Source: Lotus japonicus
Lineage: Eukaryota > Streptophyta > Magnoliopsida > Fabales > Fabaceae
Direction of reading: 5' to 3'
NCBI RefSeq assembly: GCF_012489685.1
Contig: NC_080041.1
Coordinates: 101,704,981-101,768,980, forward strand
DNA: 64,000 nt
Shown here: positions 57,294-64,000 of the stretch, piece by piece
Numbering within the stretch: position 1 is the first letter of the stretch
Layout: each line of letters starts with the position of its first letter
Position numbers and translations under genes: made by a program
The notes under the pieces: model-generated
Told to the model about the DNA's origin: nothing
Seen by the model: the letters and a program-made list of their open reading frames with translations, nothing else
Databases searched by the model: none

Positions 57294-57546
57294 GAGATAC
57301 GTTCGAGAATGTTCTCTACTAGGATCCAATTTTCTCTACTAGGATCCAATGATCACTCACACTCGGTGTTGCGCCTGTCAGGGAGTTATTATTATCGACC
57401 TTGTAACCGATTGTACGAGTTAGGGAGTCATTCAGCGAGATACGTTCGAGAATGTTCTCTACTAGGATCCAATGATGATTCACACTCAGTGTTGCGCATG
57501 TCAGGGAGTTATTATCATCGACCTTGTAACCGATTGTACGAGTTAG
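57294..57546 (+). repeat. Tandem repeat, two units of about 110-130 bp
   Basis: GAGATACGTTCGAGAATG ... GATTGTACGAGTTAG occurs at 57294-57423 and 57437-57546. Unit 1 also contains an internal doubling of TCTCTACTAGGATCCAAT. The open frame across it reflects the repeat, not a gene. Confidence 0.75.
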
Positions 57547-57606
57547 CTTCAACCCTTTTAACATGCTAAATCGGCTTTAGCATCACTTTTTTTTCCTGTT
57601 AGCGTA

Positions 57607-58033
57607 TAATAAGAATCTTGGGGAACCATACCGCAAAAGCTAGTTGTTGTAGCTCGAGAGCCCAAAACCCTATATGAACCCCACATTAGAATCTCATATT
57701 TCCAATGTGGAACTCAAATCACGTACTTTGCAATTGGGTCCTATCATCCCACCACGCTCTGCAGCCCTGGCGCCCACGGGGGCTAGTTGTGCACTAGCCC
57801 TTTTACTAGTCAAATGTGCCAATGGTGAACATTGCAATGTCGGCGTCACCACCCGCGCCACTCGCTTTCAGCTTAGAGACATGGTGGAAGGCCCTTATAC
57901 CAATTGATAAGAACCTTGGGAGAACAATACCACAAAAACTAGTTGTAGTTGGAGAGTCCAAAGCCCTATCTCTAGAATTTCATACTTCCAATGTGGGACT
58001 CAAGTCTCATACCTTAGAATTGGGTTTCTAACA
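57607..58033 (-). mobile_element. TRIM-like mini LTR retroelement
   Basis: Two similar ends of 140 bp (57607-57746) and 129 bp (57905-58033), both reading TxATAAGAAxCTTGGG...CAATTGGGTxx...CA-type, flank about 160 bp. On the minus strand ATTGGTATAAGGGCC follows the right copy at once, close to the initiator-Met primer-binding site TGGTATCAGAGCC. There is no coding capacity. A target duplication is not clear. Confidence 0.5.
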
Positions 58034-58148
58034 CGTCGGCTTTTGACAGATGCAAATGAGCGCTTTTCTTATGGTGTAAACACATTAAGGCTACCCAAAC
58101 ACTGTCATTATCTTTAAAGTCTTCCTCAAAGGCTTTACTAAGACCAAC

Positions 58149-58430
58149 GCCCAGTTTGGAAGAACTTATTTAAGCTTATCTGACAGCATAAGCTCTTATG
58201 TCAGTGTTTGGGAGGGCTTATGCAAACAGCTTATGGCAGGACCATAAGCTATTTTCAGCTTATTTTCATAAGCTACTCATGATAGCTTATGAGAAACAGC
58301 TTATGCTTATGTACAACTTATTTTCAATTTATTTCAATAAATTTTTAAAAATAGCTTATGAATAAGCGCTTATATCATAAGCGCTTATGACCATAAGCGC
58401 TTAATTAAGCTGTTTTTCCAAACGGGGCCC
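58149..58430. mobile_element. MITE with AGCTTATxAAGC-rich subterminal repeats
   Basis: Left end GCCCAGTTTGGAA; right end reversed GGCCCCGTTTGGAAAAA. The interior repeats AAGCTTAT/ATAAGCGCTTAT many times in both directions. This is a common type in plant genomes. The target duplication is not clear, so the superfamily is not assigned. Confidence 0.6.
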
Positions 58431-58707
58431 AAGAACCTCAAATACATATTACAATGTGCTTTATAAATATATGTTTGATCGTTTAGTTACACAAGTATTA
58501 CTTATTCTTCTCAGTAGATATTTTTCTAAGACTTTAAGTTTCTTTCTATGTTCTTAAAGTGACTCGAGCGTCGGAGTGCGCCTTTCGCAGGTACATCCCA
58601 CGTTGTGCTTCGCCGTAGACGTTTCTCTCACACCGCACATTCAGCCTCCAGCCAACAACACACTTGGATTAGAGGTGCTCAGAGATATAATTTTGGAAGA
58701 ACACATA

Positions 58708-58920
58708 AGTTCTGGAAATTGAGCTGCTCATGGCAGAGCCGAAGTTCTGTTGCTCGTCATTGTTGTGATACATTTTTAATGCCAAACCATTGTACTCACA
58801 ATTAAAACAGGAAAAAGAAAACGAGAAGACATGGAAAAGATGGGTTTAAATGCTCCAGGGAGATTACTAATAGCTTGGTTAGCTTCAAACAGCAGCAGTA
58901 AAATTCACATCCTTATTAAG
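58708..58920 (-). repeat. Dispersed repeat copy B with MOR1-like exon remnant
   Basis: Diverged copy of 40780-40956. On the minus strand NKDVNFTAAV followed by a stop matches LIKDVNVIVAV of copy A. The copia element at 58921 is inserted at its end (target TTAAG). Confidence 0.55.
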
Positions 58921-59671
58921 TGTTGGGAAATAATCTATGTTGGGGAAGATGCTGCAACACTTGGATTGAGGAAGATGTTGATGACGGAAGCACTTGAAGA
59001 TTCAAAGCGTGCATAAGCACTAACCTTTAGGTTCAATTCGCCCCCACCAATTAATGTATATTGGATGCAACTGAGATAAACCGGCAAATTCCCTTCAGGA
59101 TACTTTGAATTCCTTGATGTGGTTTGCACTAACACACCAAGCGTATCTTTGATAATAGTTTACAGAAGTATGATTCCCACACTTCACTCATGCATTAGTG
59201 AAGTGGAGGATGATTTAGTATAAATTAAATGGAAGAGAAATTAGTCATAAAGAAGTCCAATTTCGTGCATCTGTTCTATCTCAGTTTTCTGCCCAAATAT
59301 CTCCTTATATAGAGATATTAACATCCCTCGGAGAAGCAACTGCAGAAAACCGTTATATATTATTAATGTTCACCAGTAGACACAACTGTTCTAATGGCTC
59401 ATCTGGTGGACACGCCCCTTAGCACATAAGGGGTCACGCGTTCGAATCCTATCAATGTGTCTTTTGCTATATATTTTTGAATTCTGTCAATTTAAATTAA
59501 TTAACCAAAATAGCAAAAGGTAGGATTTGAACCCAATACACGTTAGTAGTACAAGAAGTTACCAACCACTATACCACCTCCAGATCTTATTATAATTTCG
59601 AACATTAATTAATATAAGCAATAATACATTGTATATTTCCAAGTTCACATATTTTGGAAATATCTCTCACA
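58921..59671 (-). repeat. 3' LTR of the decayed copia element
   Basis: 751 bp. It lacks the MITE seen in the other LTR but keeps the spacer between the two tRNA-like modules. Confidence 0.88.
59394..59581. repeat. Paired convergent tRNA-like modules in the 3' LTR
   Basis: Plus strand: TGGCTCATCTGG (A-box-like) and GTTCGAATCC (B box) at 59394-59452, with a CCCCTT/AAGGGG hairpin between. Minus strand: TGGTATAGTGG (perfect A box) and GGTTCAAATCC (B box) at 59579-59523. Repeated in the other LTR at 63781-63903, where a deletion brings them together. Neither folds into a convincing tRNA cloverleaf, so SINE-like or regulatory remnants are more likely than tRNA genes. Confidence 0.55.
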
Positions 59672-60509
59672 ATCCCCCACCATTTACAAAATATAACTAA
59701 ATCCATATTTCTGGAAATATCATGGTTTCAGATAATGGTATCTTACGATTTGAACCATTACTTAGTAAGAAATGAGTTCCACTTATCCCGAATAGAAATT
59801 GGTAGACAAGCTTTGAACAAACTATTCAATGGAACAAGTGTGCATAACTTACACATGAAATCTCGGTATTATCAAAAGAATTTTAAATTTGACACATTCA
59901 ATAAGGCCTTGTGTCACATATCCTTTTCATGAGAATTTAAGAATCAAGCCCTTTAACTCTATGAAGCGGCCCCACTTCATTCTCATATAGGTAGACTATA
60001 TCAGAAATGCACCCATAATTATGCATTCCAACAAATATATGTCCATTAAGAAGAAACCTTCATCCTACCACTTTATTCTTATGGTCCAAGTACTTCTACT
60101 CTTTGGGATGTATCGATAATTAAGTACTTGCAATCACTCTCATAGTGTACTTTCACCATTGAACTCAAGACTTAATTTTACTTAAGTGTGAGTTGAGTTT
60201 CCACTATTGGTGATCAATTCGATATGGGCTTGAGACTCTTCCCCAATGATGTATTCAACATCATTTCCTTTGTCATACCTTTCGTCAAAGGATCTGCAAG
60301 ATTCTTCTTAGTTCTTACGAACACTATGGAGATTACTCCATTTGAAATTAAATCCTTCACATAGCTATGTCTTTAACAATATGTTTGGATTTTCCATTAT
60401 ATACTTGCCTGTATATTTTTTATAGTGTGCACTGACTATCACAATGTATGGATACTTGTCTCATTAGTTTTTGCCAAATAAGTATCTCATACAATAAATT
60501 TCTTAGTCA

Positions 60510-61610
60510 TACAGTCTCTTTACTACATGCAGCAAGAGCAATAAACTCTGCAACCATGGTGGAGTAGGCAATGTAAGTCTGTTTCTTTTAACCCCAAGAA
60601 ATTGCACCTCCACCAAGGTTGAAGATTCATCCACTAGTGGAAGCATGATCTTCTACATAAGTTACACAACTGACATCTGTATATCCTTCAAAAACTGAAG
60701 GATAACCATTATAGGTCAAACTATAATTCATTATCCCTTTCAAGTATTTCAATACTCTATTAACAACATGCCAATGGTCTTTACTTGGATTACATGTATA
60801 CCGACTTAACCTACCAACAACATGTGCTATATCAGGTCTAATACAGATCATGACATACATTAAACATCCGACTGCCTTTGAATATTCAAGTTGTGCTACA
60901 GGACATCCCTTATGTGGTTGTAAATTAGTATTTTGATCAAAAGGGGGCCGAAACTGATTTGCCATCAAAATAATCAAATTTCTTAAGCACTTTCTCAATA
61001 TTGGGATAAACCAATACTCTCACCATTTCTTATGATTTTAATTCCTAAAATCACATCTGCTTCACCTAGATCTTTCATATCAAAACTATTGTATAAGAAA
61101 GATTTAGTCTTTTCTACCTCATTTAAATCAGTGCCAAAGATTAACATATCATCCACATATAAACAAATCATAACACATTCTTTATTCTGAAGTTTACTAT
61201 AAACACATTTGTCAAATTCATTTATTTTATATCCATGAGCAAGCACAACTTGATCAAACTTTTGGTACCATTGTTTGGGTGTTTGTTTTAACTCATATAA
61301 CGACTTAGTCAATTTACACACTTTATGTTCTTGGCCTTTGACAATAAACCCTTCAGGTTGTTTTATTTACACATCCTCATCCAACTCTCCATTTAGGAAA
61401 GCAGTCTTAACATCCATTTGATGGATCACAAACTTATAAAGAGAAGTTAGTGCCAACAACACCCTAATTGATGCAATTTTTGCAACATGTGCATATGTAT
61501 CAAAATAATCAATACCTTCCTTTTGTGTAAATCACTTAGCAACAAGTATAACCTTAAATTTATCAATGGACCATCAATTTTTCATTTTCTTTTTAAATAT
61601 CCATTTACAA
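60510..61610 (-). pseudogene. Copia RT-RNase H remnant
   Basis: Minus strand, in several frames: an RT segment with QMDVKTAFLNGELDEDV (near 61400), LTKSLYELKQTPKQWY, YVDDMLIFGTD (near 61150) and DMKDLGEADVILGIKI; then YSKAVGCLMYVMICIRPDIA, LKYLKGIMNYSL; then RNase H AEFIALAACSKE (near 60550). Multiple stops and frameshifts separate these. Not functional. Confidence 0.85.
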
Positions 61611-61797
61611 CCTATTGGTTTGGATCCTGGTGGAAGATCTAATAGTTTCCAAATAATTTCACATACTACAATGTGTAAAATATTTATTTTCCATTCACCA
61701 TAATATAATATATCAGAAAATTTGGAGATATGTTTCGGAAAATATAAATAATATATACTTTCATTATCAAGACATTGCATAACCAGTCATCTATTCA

Positions 61798-61975
61798 AGT
61801 GGTCTGTTGATCCTCTCCTAACAAACACGTCCTGGGTTCGAACCCCATGACACACTGTTTTAATGAATTTAAAAATTTTAACTTTCAAATTCAAAAAAAA
61901 AAATTGTGCCTTGAACAGTTTCGAACACACACACCCTGGTTCACTGAATAGAAGCATTGCCACTTAATTGGCATA
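61798..61975. repeat. Internal pair of tRNA-like B-box modules
   Basis: GGGTTCGAACCCC (61838-61850, plus) and GTGTTCGAAAC (minus, about 61932-61942) carry B-box consensus. Their arrangement is convergent, as in the LTRs, upstream of the pol remnant. Confidence 0.4.
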
Positions 61976-62957
61976 GACTTATGTTGTTTAAGAGACAATG
62001 AAAATACTAAACTAATGTTTTACACATGACTTCCATTTCCGGTGAAACTAATGTGATTAATTCATTGCAAGGAATATCATCAATTCAATTCAATGCCTGG
62101 TCTGGTAGTTTTCTTTCAATTCGATTGCCATCACGCAAGCGTTACCACCAATCAAAAGAAAACCACTTGTGTCGTTTTTGTTGGCATTATAAATACTTAA
62201 AGCCAAAATATATGCAAAAAATTCAATTGCAGGCATTTCATCATTGTTAAAACTCATAAGAATGCCTAACGCATTTCACATTTAGTAACTTCCAAATGTA
62301 AACTATAATCAACACTAATCATGCAACGAAAATTAAATTATAAGTAGTAACACATTCTTATGATACAAACATTTGATAATAATTTCAAACATCATTCATT
62401 CATGTATAAAGAATGAAAATTAAACACATTCAAACATGAACATCAATATATTCTAGATTGAAGAAATAACATAATCTCAATCATTCATTTTAACTATCAT
62501 ATTCATGCATCCGAAAATTAATAGTTAAAACCATCAAGAATAATTTTAAGACATCATTTATGGATCAAAACATCATTAAAGAAAAACTACTAATTCTCTA
62601 ACTCATGCTTTGCTACCACATGTAAACTTAATCATATTAAAGCATGTAGAAGATATATCAAATCTTAAGAATTCATAGTCTTCACACAATACGAATGGTT
62701 GTGGGGTACTAACCTCTATTCATAAGTGTAATTGATCTCATTTGGTCTTCCTCTTGTTTCAGCCATGGTTTCATTTTTCTTCTCTAATGATCTTGCGGTG
62801 TTCAGAACATACACCACTTTCAGAGTTGTAAGAAGGAATTGCATCTTCTTCTGTCATCGGTTGAAATTTCCTCCATCAAACTTGTCCAATTTCATAAAAT
62901 TAGACCCCATAACTTTGAGTGATGCAGCCCTTATTAAGAAAAATTGAACCTAAAGAT
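61976..62957. other. Former gag/5' region of the copia element, no coding recognised
   Basis: AT-rich. No gag, zinc knuckle or integrase could be read in any frame. Most of the 5' half of the element appears deleted or decayed. Confidence 0.5.
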
Positions 62958-63995
62958 TGTTGGGAAATAATCTCTGTTGGGGAAGATGCTGCAACACTTG
63001 GATTGAGGAAGATGTTGATGACGGAAGCACTTGAAGATTCAAAGCGTGCATAAGCACTAACCTTTAGGTTCAATTCGCCCCCACCAATTAATGTATATTG
63101 GATGCAACTGAGATAAACCGGCGAATTCCCTTCAGGATACTTTGAATTCCTTGATGTGGTTTGCACTAACACACCAAGCGTATCTTTGATAATAGTTTAC
63201 AGAAGTATGATTCTCACACTTTACTCATGCATTAGTGAAGTGGAAGATGATTTAGTATAAAGTAAATGGAAGAGAAATTAGCCATAAAGAAGTCCAATTT
63301 CGTGCATCTGTTCTATCTCAGTTTTCTGCTCAAATATCTCCTTATATAGAGATATTAACATCCCTTGGTGAAGAGATATATCTCTTGGAGAAATAACTGC
63401 AGAAAACCGTTATATATTACTCCCTCCGTTCCATAAAGTTTGTAGTTTAAGGTTGTGGCACAAAGAGTAAGAAAACAATTATTGATAGTATAATTTGACT
63501 AAATTGCCCTTATTTAATTTTACTAGTATGATGTGCAACTATTAAATTATACTTAGATATAGAAGAATGTAATTAATATGGAAGAGTTGTGGTTGGTTAA
63601 TATGAAAGGTGATAAGTGAGAGAAAATGTATTAAATGAGGGTATATGTGGAAAAAATTATCAAAAAATTCATTGGCTTTCTAAAACAACAAACATTTTGT
63701 GATATTGAAAAATGGTGCAAAACAACAAACTTTCTGGAACGGAGGGAGTATTAATGTTCACCAATAGACACAACTGTTCTAATGGCTCATCTGGTGGACA
63801 CGCCCCTTAGCACATAAGGGGTCGCGCGTTCGAATCCTATCGACGCGGATTCGAACCCAATACACTTTGGTAGTACAAGAAGTTACCAACCACTATACCA
63901 CCTCCAGATATTATTCTAATTTCGAACATTAATTAATATAAGCAATAATACATTGTATATTTCCAAGTTCATGTATTTTGGAAATATCTCTCACA
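62958..63995 (-). repeat. 5' LTR of the decayed copia element, with MITE insertion
   Basis: 1038 bp. Longer than the partner because of a 329-bp MITE (63420-63748) and small local changes. It lacks about 60 bp between the tRNA-like modules. Confidence 0.88.
63420..63748. mobile_element. Stowaway-like MITE inside the copia LTR
   Basis: 329 bp, CTCCCTCCGTTCC ... GGAACGGAGGGAG, with TA copies (63418-63419, 63749-63750). The other LTR has the empty site TATATATTATTAATG, proving insertion into a TA. Confidence 0.88.
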
Positions 63996-64000
63996 TTAAG

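Larger units (their letters stand above)
58921..63995 (-). mobile_element. Decayed Ty1/copia element
   Basis: 5' LTR 62958-63995, 3' LTR 58921-59671, both TGTTGGGAAAT ... CTCTCACA, with perfect target copies TTAAG (58916-58920, 63996-64000). On the minus strand a purine tract GGTGGGGGAT borders the 3' LTR. Only RT and RNase H remnants of pol are left; gag, protease and integrase are not recognisable. No initiator-Met primer-binding site is next to the 5' LTR. Confidence 0.88.

Noticed and set aside
57198..57569. 123-codon ORF
   Set aside because: Its second half is a tandem DNA repeat; no domain and unlikely codon use.
59394..59581. True tRNA genes
   Set aside because: A and B boxes are present but acceptor and T stems do not pair well and the loop lacks a normal anticodon context.
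1..64000. CRISPR arrays, operons, prophage or integron-like systems
   Set aside because: No regularly spaced repeats or bacterial gene organisation; introns, TATA boxes and plant retroelements show a plant nuclear genome.

Overview
This window is nuclear DNA from a flowering plant. It is AT-rich and dominated by nested LTR retrotransposons (Ty3/gypsy Tat-like, Ty1/copia SIRE-like), MITEs, a CACTA transposon and a Cassandra-type solo LTR. The element families and the wax-ester-synthase-like gene suggest a dicot, most likely a papilionoid legume; that is inference, as no species-diagnostic gene was recognised. There are no bacterial features (operons, CRISPR). Introns, TATA boxes and AATAAA signals are eukaryotic.

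Region 1-26.4 kb. One Tat-like gypsy element of about 14.2 kb lies on the minus strand (710-26405, LTRs 823/825 bp). Its pol is split inside the first RNase H domain by a younger SIRE-like copia element (8862-20314, two 1210-bp LTRs, perfect 5-bp target duplication AAATA). Both elements carry accessory genes on the strand opposite to gag-pol. The gypsy element has a spliced plant-mobile-domain gene (1966-5693) and a small gene (6228-6713). The copia element has a small antisense gene (10877-11269) besides a sense env-like ORF (14330-11481). The two small antisense genes look related to each other, and each has its own TATA box and AATAAA.

Region 26.4-38.9 kb. Retroelement flank is followed by a near-identical tandem duplication (27135-32952 and 32953-38898). 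Each unit holds a terminal-inverted-repeat element containing a LINE tail, a diverged SIRE-type LTR fragment, nested Tourist-like MITEs and an LRR receptor-kinase pseudogene that has lost most of its kinase domain. A 100-N gap interrupts the first copy.

Region 38.9-48.1 kb. Mostly non-coding, with a Cassandra solo LTR (42013-42370) and the one gene that looks intact: a five-exon WSD1-type wax ester synthase/diacylglycerol acyltransferase on the minus strand (46162-42861).

Region 48.2-58.5 kb. A 3.4-kb CACTA element (48262-51698) appears to have captured exons of three unrelated host genes. A cluster of Stowaway-like MITEs, a diverged duplicate of the 26.8-27.3 kb sequence and a TRIM-like element follow.

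Region 58.9-64.0 kb. A decayed minus-strand copia element (58921-63995, target duplication TTAAG) has LTRs containing paired convergent tRNA-like (A-box/B-box) modules.

Functionally, only the acyltransferase is a credible host gene. The rest records retroelement nesting, antisense cargo in retrotransposons, exon capture and one very recent segmental duplication.
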